From positions 1 through 30,089 of the forward strand of contig CAJPOF010000023.1 of NCBI GenBank assembly GCA_905372235.1: a stretch of 30,089 nucleotides of DNA, written 5' to 3'. This DNA is from an uncultured Treponema sp. (GTDB lineage Bacteria > Spirochaetota > Spirochaetia > Treponematales > Treponemataceae). The notes below the pieces were generated by a model that did not search any database, was not told where the DNA came from, and saw nothing but the letters and a program-made list of their open reading frames with translations. A program made the translations under genes and the position numbers. Of this stretch, positions 1-7,319 are shown piece after piece; the stretch's first letter is position 1, and each line of letters starts with the position of its first letter.

Positions 1-59
1 ATCGATAACCGTTCAACTCCATACAATTTTTTCCTGCACAATAAAACATCCCATATGAC

Positions 60-95
60 ACGCACAGAGCGGGATTTCCGTTTCCGTGCGTTTTT
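60..95 (+). terminator. Hairpin with T run, possible terminator of a gene left of the window
   Basis: ACGCAC (60-65) pairs with GTGCGT (86-91). An inner CGG/CCG pairing shortens the loop, and a run of five T follows. The shape fits an intrinsic terminator for a plus-strand gene lying left of the window, but that gene is not visible, so the assignment is tentative. Confidence 0.4.
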
Positions 96-147
96 ATATC
101 GGCTTCAATAAGACAAGCCTCCAACCAGTAAATACAAAAATCGTACA

Positions 148-209
148 CCGTTTTTCAGGCTATAGCCTTTCAAACGGCGTAAAAAATAATTTCGGATGTT
201 GAAACATCC
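148..209 (+). promoter_or_regulatory. Two hairpins in the leader of the chemoreceptor gene
   Basis: CCGTTT (148-153) pairs with AAACGG (172-177) around the perfect 12-base palindrome AGGCTATAGCCT (157-168). A second hairpin, GGATGT (194-199) with ACATCC (204-209) and a TGAA loop, ends 16 bases before the Shine-Dalgarno and is followed by a T7 run (218-224). They may be leader structure, an attenuator or protein-binding sites. I see no clean sigma70 or sigma28 promoter here. Confidence 0.35.
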
Positions 210-234
210 TCAATATATTTTTTTAGGAGTAATA

Positions 235-2334
235 ATGAAACAAACAAAAAAACGATTTTCAATCAAAATACAAATGATGATTATTTTCGGTACTTTGATT
301 GTAGTGTCGCTTTCACTTTTAAGCGTCTTGGTATTCTATCAATTCCGCATAGCGGTTATGGAAAAGGTAACAGCCCATCTTTTTGATAAGGCGAACGATA
401 CTGCCGCTATAATTGACGGCGATATAGAACAATGGTGGGAATATCTTGAAGGAGTTGCCTCGCAGCAGAGCCTATGTGATACAAGCGTGAGCTATGAGGA
501 AAAAGCTCGCATACTTGAAGAGCTTTCAAAAGATGAGGAAGAGGTTATTGCTTTTGTAATAATTGATTCTAAAGGAATATATCATCGGTCTGATGGAGAA
601 CTGTTTGATGTTTCCGGTCAAAAGTGGTTTAAAGATTCGCAAGGCGGCACAAAAAAATATTTTTCCGAGCCCTTTAGAGATATAGAAACGGGAAAGCTCA
701 TTACGCAAGCGGTCGTTCCCATAACGGGTAAAAATAATACGCACGTAGGTGTGCTGGTTGCTGTTTTTGACGGATATACGCTTTCAGATATGATAGATGA
801 CATTAAAGTCGGTAAAACCGGCGGCTGCTTTATCCTTTCCGGATCGGGAATAAATATAGCCAACAGGAATCGGGATTTAGTTGAAAGCCAATTCAATTCT
901 ATAGAGGCTGCCAAAACCGATAAAAGCCTTGTTGAGGTTGCAGCTGTCATCCAAGACATTCTAAAAAGCGATGTAACGGAAATCCGATATTACACTTTTA
1001 TGGGTACTCGGGATATTGCGAGTGCTGCGGTTATGAAAACAACCGGTTGGAATGTTGTTATCGAAGCTCCCGTTGCAGAATTTTTTGACGCCATTCATGT
1101 AATGCGGCACAGAACCGTCATGGTCTCTTTACTTATTCTGCTTGCCGCCCTTGCAATTGTCTATATTTTCAGCCACAAACTGGTAAGGCCTATTCAAAGT
1201 TCCGTTCCTGTCCTGAATAAAATTGCACACGGAGATTTTACGGTGCGCTTGCCTTTACATGGCAACAATGAAATTACCGATATGTTCGGATATTTTAACG
1301 AAACGATTGCAAAAATCGGTACATCAATACAGTCTGTCGGTGTCAACTCAAACACGATGGAAGACATCGGAAATAAGCTTGCTTCCAACATGACCAAAAC
1401 CGCAACTGCAGTAAGTCAGATAAGAGCTGATATTGATGATGTAACGCAACAGGCACTTAATCAATCTTCAAGTGTTACCCAAACTTCAAGCACGGTAGAA
1501 GAGATTATCCGCACAATCGAGCAGCTGAACGGCAGCATTGAAATGCAGGCGGCAAGTGTAACGCAATCGTCCGCTTCGATAGAGGAAATGGTGGCGAATA
1601 TTGCATCGATAACGCAATCGTTGGAAAAGAGCGACAACATGGTGCGCCTGCTTTCTACTGCGACATCAGAGGGAAAGACGACTTTGCTGTCGTCAAACAC
1701 CGTAACACAAAAGATTGCGGACGAGAGCGGCGGACTTATTGAGGCTTCAAGCGTGATTCAGAACATCGCTTCGCAGACGAACCTGCTTGCGATGAACGCT
1801 GCCATCGAAGCGGCTCATGCAGGCGAGTCGGGAAAGGGATTCGCCGTTGTTGCCGATGAAATTAGAAAGTTGGCTGAAGAATCCAGCGCACAAGGAAAAA
1901 CCATAACCGACACGCTTAAAAACTTGAGCGACGATATTAAGGGCTTATCGGAAAGCTCCAAAGTCGTGGAAGAAAAGTTTAATGCAATCTTCCAACTTGC
2001 AGAAAACGTGCGAGGAATGAGCGCAGAGCTTACCTCCGCCATGCGTGAGCAGGAAAACGGAAGCCGAGAGGTTCTTGCCGCAATCAAGAATATAAATTCG
2101 GTTACGGTCGAGGTTAAAAACGGTTCTGAGGAGATGCTTATCGGCGGCAAAGGAGTTGCGAGTGAGATGCAGAAGCTCGACAGTCTTACGGCGGTCATAA
2201 AGGATTCGATGAACGAGATGAGCGCCGGTGTGTCGCAGATAAACAATGCCGTAAACGAAGTGAACGAGTTTGCGCTGAAAAACAAGCAGAGTATCGAGGG
2301 ACTTGCCGGGGAAGTGAGAAAGTTTAAAGTATAA
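235..2334 (+). CDS. Methyl-accepting chemotaxis protein with a dCache-type sensor
   Basis: This is a transmembrane chemoreceptor that senses an extracytoplasmic ligand and controls CheA. Seen in the 699-residue product: a first membrane segment (about 14-36), a periplasmic Cache-like sensor (about 40-290, with WFKD and a GKLITQAVVPI strand), a second membrane segment (about 294-313), HAMP (about 314-366) and a signalling domain carrying the hallmark NLLAMNAAIEAAHAGE...GFAVVADEIRKLAEES hairpin tip. I chose the ATG at 235 over the in-frame ATG at 196 because AGGAG lies at 225-229; the extra 13 residues would precede the natural basic start MKQTKKR. The ligand cannot be read from the sequence. 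The gene stands alone, with no che genes beside it. The family assignment is secure. Confidence 0.97.
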   Translation: MKQTKKRFSIKIQMMIIFGTLIVVSLSLLSVLVFYQFRIAVMEKVTAHLFDKANDTAAIIDGDIEQWWEYLEGVASQQSLCDTSVSYEEKARILEELSKDEEEVIAFVIIDSKGIYHRSDGELFDVSGQKWFKDSQGGTKKYFSEPFRDIETGKLITQAVVPITGKNNTHVGVLVAVFDGYTLSDMIDDIKVGKTGGCFILSGSGINIANRNRDLVESQFNSIEAAKTDKSLVEVAAVIQDILKSDVTEIRYYTFMGTRDIASAAVMKTTGWNVVIEAPVAEFFDAIHVMRHRTVMVSLLILLAALAIVYIFSHKLVRPIQSSVPVLNKIAHGDFTVRLPLHGNNEITDMFGYFNETIAKIGTSIQSVGVNSNTMEDIGNKLASNMTKTATAVSQIRADIDDVTQQALNQSSSVTQTSSTVEEIIRTIEQLNGSIEMQAASVTQSSASIEEMVANIASITQSLEKSDNMVRLLSTATSEGKTTLLSSNTVTQKIADESGGLIEASSVIQNIASQTNLLAMNAAIEAAHAGESGKGFAVVADEIRKLAEESSAQGKTITDTLKNLSDDIKGLSESSKVVEEKFNAIFQLAENVRGMSAELTSAMREQENGSREVLAAIKNINSVTVEVKNGSEEMLIGGKGVASEMQKLDSLTAVIKDSMNEMSAGVSQINNAVNEVNEFALKNKQSIEGLAGEVRKFKV

Positions 2335-2348
2335 TTGTATAAAGGGAG

Positions 2349-2402
2349 GGGGCGGTGGCATTGGATTTACAACCGTTTATGCTTCTTCCGCCGCCCCAAG
2401 TT
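2349..2402 (+). terminator. Probable terminator of the chemoreceptor gene
   Basis: GGGGCGGTGG (2349-2358) pairs with CCGCCGCCCC (2388-2397), one position being a G-T wobble, and AAGTTTT follows. It starts 15 bases after the chemoreceptor stop codon. The T run is short and the loop is 29 bases, so it is plausible rather than textbook. It is also the first of five consecutive inverted repeats. Confidence 0.5.
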
Positions 2403-2404
2403 TT

Positions 2405-2578
2405 CGTGCAGGCGGTTGCTATCTATGTTTGAATGACATAATTGCATTTCCGCCTGCACGAGTTTTGCCGGAAGGCAAAACTCGCATAAGACATCTTGCA
2501 CGAATCGAGCGAAGCCGCTCGATTCGTGGTACGGACATGAGAAGCGTTACACGAAGAACGAAGCCTAATCATGTCCGT
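2405..2578. repeat. Cluster of four perfect inverted repeats, candidate REP-like extragenic element
   Basis: Read directly: CGTGCAGGCGG (2405-2415) with CCGCCTGCACG (2450-2460); CGAGTTTTGCC (2459-2469) with GGCAAAACTCG (2474-2484) around a GGAA tetraloop; CACGAATCGAGCG (2499-2511) with CGCTCGATTCGTG (2516-2528) around AAGC; and ACGGACATGA (2531-2540) with TCATGTCCGT (2569-2578). All stems are perfect, 10 to 13 bp. The word CGAAGCC appears in the third and fourth units. No coding frame explains this stretch. It may be a repetitive extragenic palindromic element or a structured RNA. Copies elsewhere in the genome cannot be seen from here. Confidence 0.65.
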
Positions 2579-2584
2579 CCAACA

Positions 2585-2613
2585 TTGAAAAATCTATGAC
2601 TTTTCGATATCCT
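2585..2613 (+). promoter_or_regulatory. Putative sigma70 promoter of the AICAR formyltransferase gene
   Basis: TTGAAA (2585-2590), a 17-base spacer and TATCCT (2608-2613). The ATG at 2623 lies nine bases after the -10 box, so the leader would be only about two or three bases. No Shine-Dalgarno is visible. The box matches are 5/6 and 4/6. Confidence 0.4.
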
Positions 2614-2622
2614 TTCATCAAT

Positions 2623-3798
2623 ATGAACGAATTACAACTCAAATACGGATGCAATCCCAATCAGAAGCCTGCAAAAGTTTTTATGGAAGATGGAAAAGAT
2701 TTACCGATAGAAGTTCTGAACGGAAGTCCGGGGTTTATAAATCTGCTGGATGCCTTAAACGGCTGGCAGCTTGTAAAGGAACTCAAAGAGGCGACCGGCT
2801 TGCCGGCGGCAACGTCGTTCAAGCATGTAAGCCCAGCCGGAGCCGCAGTCGGGGAGCCTCTGTCAGATACGCTGAAAAAAATCTATTTCACGGATGAAGT
2901 TCCTCTTTCTCCATTGGCATACGCATACGCAAGAGCCAGAGGCGCGGACCGAATGTCGAGCTTCGGAGATTTTGTCGCCTTGTCTGACACTTGCGATGAA
3001 TCGACCGCACTTCTCATAAAAAAAGAAGTTTCCGACGGAATTATAGCGCCGGCTTTTTCCGAAGAGGCTTTGAAAATTTTAAAAGCAAAGAAAAACGGAA
3101 AGTATTGCGTAATTCAAATCGACAAAAATTATGTTCCTTCCGAACTTGAAAAAAAACAGGTTTTCGGGCTCACTTTTGAGCAAGGCCACAATTTTATGAA
3201 AATCGATGAAAATTGTCTTTCAAACATCGTGACCAAAAATAAAAACATGACAAACAAGGACAAAACGAATCTTGTGATTTCGCTGATTATCCTAAAATAC
3301 ACGCAGTCAAATTCCGTGTGCTATGTAAAAGACGGACAAGCAATCGGAATTGGGGCGGGGCAACAAAGCCGCGTTCACTGCACACGCCTTGCAGGGCAAA
3401 AAGCGGACAATTGGTGGCTTCGGCAAAGTCCGCAGGTTCTTTCGCTTGATTTTGTAGATGGAATCAAAAGAGCGGACAGGGACAACACGATTGACGTTTA
3501 TATCGGCGACGAATACGAAGATGTTCTTGCTGACGGAAAATGGCAATCTTTTTTCAAAACAAAACCCGCTGTTTTTACAAAAGAAGAAAAACAAGCCTGG
3601 CTTAGCAAGAATACGGGGGTTGCGATAGGCTCGGACGCATTTTTCCCGTTCGGCGACAACATCGAGCGAGCAAAAAAATCGGGTGTGACGGTTGTGGCGC
3701 AGCCCGGCGGTTCGGTTCGGGATGACCAAGTTATAAAAACAGCGGATTCTTACGGAATGTGCATGGCGTTCACCGGAATCAGGTTGTTCCACCACTAA
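2623..3798 (+). CDS. Stand-alone AICAR formyltransferase (PurH transformylase half)
   Basis: It transfers a formyl group from 10-formyl-THF to AICAR, the penultimate step of IMP synthesis. The 391-residue product has the family start MNELQLKYGCNPNQKP and the catalytic Lys-His pair in SFKHVSPAGAA (K67, H68). Further on, GIGAGQQSRVHCTRLAGQKA and the C-terminal GGSVRDDQVI are typical of the transformylase fold. The IMP cyclohydrolase half of classical PurH is absent and no such gene is visible nearby, so a separate enzyme must close the ring. An in-frame ATG at 2596 exists. I prefer 2623 because the family begins there and the promoter-like -10 box overlaps the 27 bases between the two. A methyltransferase gene follows 14 bases downstream and is probably co-transcribed. 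Confidence 0.93.
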   Translation: MNELQLKYGCNPNQKPAKVFMEDGKDLPIEVLNGSPGFINLLDALNGWQLVKELKEATGLPAATSFKHVSPAGAAVGEPLSDTLKKIYFTDEVPLSPLAYAYARARGADRMSSFGDFVALSDTCDESTALLIKKEVSDGIIAPAFSEEALKILKAKKNGKYCVIQIDKNYVPSELEKKQVFGLTFEQGHNFMKIDENCLSNIVTKNKNMTNKDKTNLVISLIILKYTQSNSVCYVKDGQAIGIGAGQQSRVHCTRLAGQKADNWWLRQSPQVLSLDFVDGIKRADRDNTIDVYIGDEYEDVLADGKWQSFFKTKPAVFTKEEKQAWLSKNTGVAIGSDAFFPFGDNIERAKKSGVTVVAQPGGSVRDDQVIKTADSYGMCMAFTGIRLFHH

Positions 3799-3812
3799 AC
3801 TTTCGCTAGCAA

Positions 3813-5021
3813 ATGATTGTTTCTGCGACTTTTTCAAAGCCGATTTCAGACATTTCCGAAATTCTCGGTCGTCCGTATCTTAGAATCAAAATACGTGCCG
3901 TAAACTCGAACGGAAAAACCGCATATTTTTTTGAATCATTCACCGAAACTCAGGCTTTTCACAGCACAAAAACTGAAGAGGAATTGGCTGAATTCATCGA
4001 ATTGCACGCAGGAAAAACATTCAAGAATGCAACAATCCGGACGGAAAAAAAGGAAATAACAATTCTTGCAAACAAAAGAGGAAAAATTACTCGCCTTGAA
4101 AAAAACTTATTTTCTTCGGAGGAAAATCGCTCGCTTTCCATTGCGACAAAAGTCGTCAAAAATCAAGCGGAAATATGCAAGGCAAAAAAGCACATTCTTC
4201 AGGAAGGAAAGCCCGTTCCGTTTATGGTTCTTTTGGGAATCATGACGGCGGAAGGCAAAGTAATTTCTTCAAAATACGATAAATTCCGTCAGATAAATCG
4301 ATTTCTTGAATTCATAAGCGATATTTTACCCGATGTCATAAAACTAAAAACCGACAACGAGCCTCTGCAAATCCTTGATTTTGGCTCCGGAAAATCTTAC
4401 CTGACTTTTGCCGTTCATCATTATCTGACCGAAATCAAAAAAATCCCTTCGAATATAATTGGGTTGGACCTCAAAAAAGATGTAATCGATTACTGCAATA
4501 AAATTGCCGGGCAACTTGGATGCAAAGGACTGAGCTTCTGCACGGGGGACATTTCTTCCTACTCTGGTGACAAAAAGCCAGACATTGTGATAAGCCTTCA
4601 CGCCTGCGACACGGCGACGGATTTTGCCTTGGATTATGCGGTAAAAAACGACTGCAAGGCGATTCTGAGCGTTCCGTGCTGCCAACACGAAATAAATTTC
4701 CAACTTGAAAACAACATAAAGGAGTGGAAGAAAACTTCCGGGATTCCAAAAGATTTTGCACCTCTCCTTAAATACGGAATCGTAAAAGAACGTTTTTCTG
4801 CTCTTTTGACAGACGCATTGCGCTGCGAATTGCTTGAAGGCGCGGGATATTCCGTGCAATTGCTTGAATTTATCGACATGGAACATACGCCGAAAAATCT
4901 TCTGATACGAGCGGTAAAAAAAACGGGAACGAAAGCAGAAAATCTTCCGGGAGAAAAAAACATTCTGAATACATTGGAGATTTTTCCAATGCTGGAAAAA
5001 CTTTTGAAAAATCATCGATGA
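3813..5021 (+). CDS. Class I SAM-dependent methyltransferase (Methyltransf_32-like)
   Basis: A predicted cytoplasmic methyltransferase of 402 residues. The SAM-binding motif I is LDFGSGKSYLTF (about 188-199), followed by IIGLDLK (motif II). The family-specific SLHACDTATDFAL (about 261-273) and SVPCCQHEIN (about 286-295) segments are intact. These motifs match the family whose eukaryotic relatives include GSTCD and METTL25-type proteins. The N-terminal 170 residues are a separate, less conserved domain that may bind substrate. The substrate is not known to me; an RNA base is a reasonable guess only. The gene begins 14 bases after the AICAR formyltransferase stop with no evident Shine-Dalgarno, so it is likely translated from the same transcript. 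A functional link to purine synthesis is unproven. Confidence 0.85.
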   Translation: MIVSATFSKPISDISEILGRPYLRIKIRAVNSNGKTAYFFESFTETQAFHSTKTEEELAEFIELHAGKTFKNATIRTEKKEITILANKRGKITRLEKNLFSSEENRSLSIATKVVKNQAEICKAKKHILQEGKPVPFMVLLGIMTAEGKVISSKYDKFRQINRFLEFISDILPDVIKLKTDNEPLQILDFGSGKSYLTFAVHHYLTEIKKIPSNIIGLDLKKDVIDYCNKIAGQLGCKGLSFCTGDISSYSGDKKPDIVISLHACDTATDFALDYAVKNDCKAILSVPCCQHEINFQLENNIKEWKKTSGIPKDFAPLLKYGIVKERFSALLTDALRCELLEGAGYSVQLLEFIDMEHTPKNLLIRAVKKTGTKAENLPGEKNILNTLEIFPMLEKLLKNHR

Positions 5022-5038
5022 TTTTACTTTTCAAAAAA

Positions 5039-5077
5039 CTGACTGATTAGAGCATAGAAAATATAATGCTTTGGAGG
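5039..5077 (+). promoter_or_regulatory. Orphan promoter-like sequence followed by a Shine-Dalgarno
   Basis: CTGACT (5039-5044), a 17-base spacer and a consensus TATAAT (5062-5067), then GGAGG at 5073-5077. It points rightwards between two convergent genes, into the antisense strand of the HAD gene. No ATG follows at a usable distance and no credible reading frame is seen. It could drive an antisense RNA, be a relic of a lost gene, or be chance in A/T-rich DNA. Confidence 0.3.
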
Positions 5078-5092
5078 AAAAAACGTAATTTT

Positions 5093-5926
5093 TTACAGTA
5101 CGTATTTTTCTAAGAATTCTGCTATTCCGTCGTTGTTATTATCTTCTTCGGTCACAAAATCGCTTATATTTTTTATGTAGTCCAAGCCATTTTTCATGCA
5201 GACGCTATATCCTACGGCTCTAATCATGGATTCGTCGTTCATGCTGTCGCCAAAAGCCATCGTTTTTTCATGCGGAATTCCCAAATAATCCGCCAAACGC
5301 AAAATTGCAGGACCTTTTCCCACTCCATGAGTCATAACTTCAAGGAAAAACGGTTTACTCACAAAAATGTCCGCCTTGCCTTCAAGTTTTTCGCACAAAA
5401 ATTCTTTTAATTGCAGAACTTTTTCAGGTTCGGACGGAACAAGCATTTTAGGGAAACCTTTTTCAAGGAATTTTTCAAAATCGTTGATGACTTCAAAATT
5501 CAGATTGCAAAGTTCCGCATCCATTCTAGCCCATTCGCTGTCAATCCAAGAATAAATCGTATCCGGCTCGTAAACTATTGAAGCCATTCCACGGGCTTTT
5601 GCCTCATTGTAAACGAATTTCAAAATGTCGGCGGAAACTTTATCCTGAAAAAATGGGGTTCTTGTGTGAAGGTCAAAAATTGAAGCTCCGTTGAAAGCTA
5701 TAAGGTAGCGTCCTGATTCAGTTCCTGCCAAATCCAAAAGTCTTACAATCGGAAGAATTCCATTTTCCGCGCGTCCGGAGCAAAGAACTATGTATATTCC
5801 TCTGCTCGCGGCGGTTCTGATAGCCTTCAAAGTCCTTTCGCTCACTGTGCATTGGGATGTCAAAAGCGTGTCATCCAAATCAAAAGCTATAAGTCCGATA
5901 TCAAGTTTTTGGGCGGGTGTTTTCAT
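5093..5926 (-). CDS. Cof-type HAD-IIB family phosphatase
   Basis: A 277-residue haloacid dehalogenase-fold hydrolase, expected to dephosphorylate small phosphometabolites in the cytoplasm. Motif I is FDLDDTLL with nucleophile D16 and acid D18. Motif II is VLCSGR. Motif III/IV is the MAFGDSMNDESMI segment near the C-terminus. The roughly 100-residue insert between motifs II and III is the C2B cap that defines the Cof subfamily. The length is normal for the family. The substrate cannot be predicted. The gene is divergent from the M48 protease gene; the ATG lies exactly six bases after a TATACT -10 box and has no Shine-Dalgarno, which predicts a leaderless message. Confidence 0.92.
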   Translation of the reverse strand: MKTPAQKLDIGLIAFDLDDTLLTSQCTVSERTLKAIRTAASRGIYIVLCSGRAENGILPIVRLLDLAGTESGRYLIAFNGASIFDLHTRTPFFQDKVSADILKFVYNEAKARGMASIVYEPDTIYSWIDSEWARMDAELCNLNFEVINDFEKFLEKGFPKMLVPSEPEKVLQLKEFLCEKLEGKADIFVSKPFFLEVMTHGVGKGPAILRLADYLGIPHEKTMAFGDSMNDESMIRAVGYSVCMKNGLDYIKNISDFVTEEDNNNDGIAEFLEKYVL

Positions 5927-5932
5927 GCGGAC

Positions 5933-5961
5933 AGTATAAAGGTTTTATCGCATTGTGTAAG
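5933..5961 (-). promoter_or_regulatory. Putative promoter of the HAD phosphatase gene, leaderless layout
   Basis: On the minus strand: CTTACA (5956-5961), a 17-base spacer and TATACT (5933-5938). Six bases then separate the -10 box from the ATG at 5926, which places the predicted +1 on the A of the start codon. Its -35 box overlaps the -35 box of the opposing protease promoter. Confidence 0.5.
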
Positions 5962-5981
5962 CATGATTTTAAAGATAAAAT
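5953..5981 (+). promoter_or_regulatory. Putative promoter of the M48 protease gene, leaderless layout
   Basis: TTGTGT (5953-5958), a 17-base spacer and TAAAAT (5976-5981), then six bases to the ATG at 5988. The predicted +1 is the A of the start codon. No Shine-Dalgarno is present. Confidence 0.5.
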
Positions 5982-5987
5982 GAAAAT

Positions 5988-7310
5988 ATGCTCTCTAAGA
6001 TAGACTATTCAAATCCATTCATAATTGCTTTTTTTGTGGGAACAATTTTAAGTTTTTTGGTAGAACACCTTTTGGAATTCATCGATTGGAAAGCCCGCTC
6101 AGAAAATGGCGGAAAACTTCCCGATGAACTGGAAAAAATTCCTGCGGCATCCGTGTTCGACAAAGAAAAACTCAAAAACATAAACGATTACAAAAACCAA
6201 AAATATTTTTTCAACATTCCTTCATCCATCTGTCATTTTGCGCTTACCTTGGCAATGGTCGCCACAGGATTTTATACGTGGATTTTCAGCGCAATCTGCA
6301 AAATCACAGGAGAGCCAAACGGATACCTAAGCACTTTTTTATGCGCAGTGCTTTTTGTCATTTTCCAGTCGATTCCGGACAAAATTCTTTCGATTCCATT
6401 CAGCTTGTTCCACGAATTCAGAATCGAGAAAAAATTCGGTTTTTCAAAAATGACGCTAAAGTTGTGGTCTCAAGACCAACTCAAGGGGCTTTTGATTTCG
6501 CTTATTTTTGCTACAGGAATCATCGCCGCAATAACAGGAATTTTAATCATTTTGCCAAATCATTGGTGGATTTTAATCACGATTTTTATTTTTGCACTGA
6601 CTTTAATCATGCAGGTGCTTTATCCGCTCATAATTGCTCCGATGTTCAATAAATTCACGCCGCTTGAAGACGGCGAGCTAAAAACAAAAATCACTGAACT
6701 TATGAAAAACATCGGATTCAAAGCGTCCGGGATTTTTGTTATGGACGCATCAAAAAGGTCGGGACATTCCAACGCATATTTTGGGGGACTTGGAAAATCC
6801 AAGAGGATAGTCCTTTACGATACGCTTCTAAAGCAACTTTCGATGGATGAACTCATCGCAGTTTTGGGACATGAACTGGGGCATTTTAAATTGCACCACA
6901 TAATCAGGAAATTTTTCATACTCATTCCGATTGAGTTCGCCCTTATGTTCGCATTGAATTTTTGTGCGCACAGCACAAGTCTTTACACAGGATTCGGATT
7001 TGCCGTCAATTCGGAAAACATTCTCTCAATGCAGTTTATCGGACTTTTCCTCGCTTCGATTGTTTGGGGGGCTTTCAGCGATTTTGTCTCTCCAATATCA
7101 AACACGGCTTCCAGAAGAGATGAATATCAAGCGGACAATTTTTCTGCCCAGCTCACAAAAAATCCGGATGCTTTAATCAGCGGACTTATAAAACTGAACA
7201 GCGAAAACCTGAGCGAACTTTTGCCGCCGAAAATCTACGTTTTTTGGAACTATTCTCATCCGACGCTTTTGGAACGCATAAAGGCGTTGAAAAATGCAAA
7301 AATCGATTGA
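5988..7310 (+). CDS. Ste24-type M48 family membrane metalloprotease
   Basis: A 440-residue multi-spanning zinc endopeptidase of the CAAX prenyl protease 1 (Ste24) type. The zinc motif HELGH is at 295-299 and the third ligand is Glu379 in SRRDEYQAD. Hydrophobic segments are visible near 10-28, 82-102, 116-130, 168-190, 195-217, 308-328 and 348-365, and the conserved SGHSNAYFGGLG precedes the active site as in the family. The N-terminal M48_N region is present, which distinguishes it from the shorter HtpX proteases. Bacteria generally lack prenylated CAAX proteins, so the real role is probably membrane-protein quality control; that is inference. It converges on the PrsW-like protease gene with only nine bases between the stop codons. 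Confidence 0.93.
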   Translation: MLSKIDYSNPFIIAFFVGTILSFLVEHLLEFIDWKARSENGGKLPDELEKIPAASVFDKEKLKNINDYKNQKYFFNIPSSICHFALTLAMVATGFYTWIFSAICKITGEPNGYLSTFLCAVLFVIFQSIPDKILSIPFSLFHEFRIEKKFGFSKMTLKLWSQDQLKGLLISLIFATGIIAAITGILIILPNHWWILITIFIFALTLIMQVLYPLIIAPMFNKFTPLEDGELKTKITELMKNIGFKASGIFVMDASKRSGHSNAYFGGLGKSKRIVLYDTLLKQLSMDELIAVLGHELGHFKLHHIIRKFFILIPIEFALMFALNFCAHSTSLYTGFGFAVNSENILSMQFIGLFLASIVWGAFSDFVSPISNTASRRDEYQADNFSAQLTKNPDALISGLIKLNSENLSELLPPKIYVFWNYSHPTLLERIKALKNAKID

Positions 7311-7319
7311 AAATCACCG

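Noticed and set aside
59..180. Possible c-di-GMP (GEMM-I) riboswitch before the chemoreceptor: words CACGCACAG and GCCTCC resemble conserved parts
   Set aside because: The spacing and paired arms do not match the GEMM fold, and ACGCAC is better explained by pairing with GTGCGT at 86-91.
1815..2285. 156-codon minus-strand frame antisense to the chemoreceptor signalling domain
   Set aside because: Shadow of a strongly conserved plus-strand domain.
2341..2590. Integron attC-type site, since T. denticola carries an integron
   Set aside because: No GTTRRRY / RYYYAAC core pair is placed as required, and there are several short separate stems rather than one imperfect attC stem.
4344..5015. 223-codon minus-strand frame antisense to the methyltransferase gene
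   Set aside because: The plus-strand frame carries clear methyltransferase motifs; the antisense product is rich in Phe and Arg, as typical of shadows.
5022..5110. Terminator between the methyltransferase and HAD genes
   Set aside because: Only short or imperfect stems (AGCAT/ATGCT, and A/T-rich repeats around ACGTA) are present; no convincing stem with a T run.
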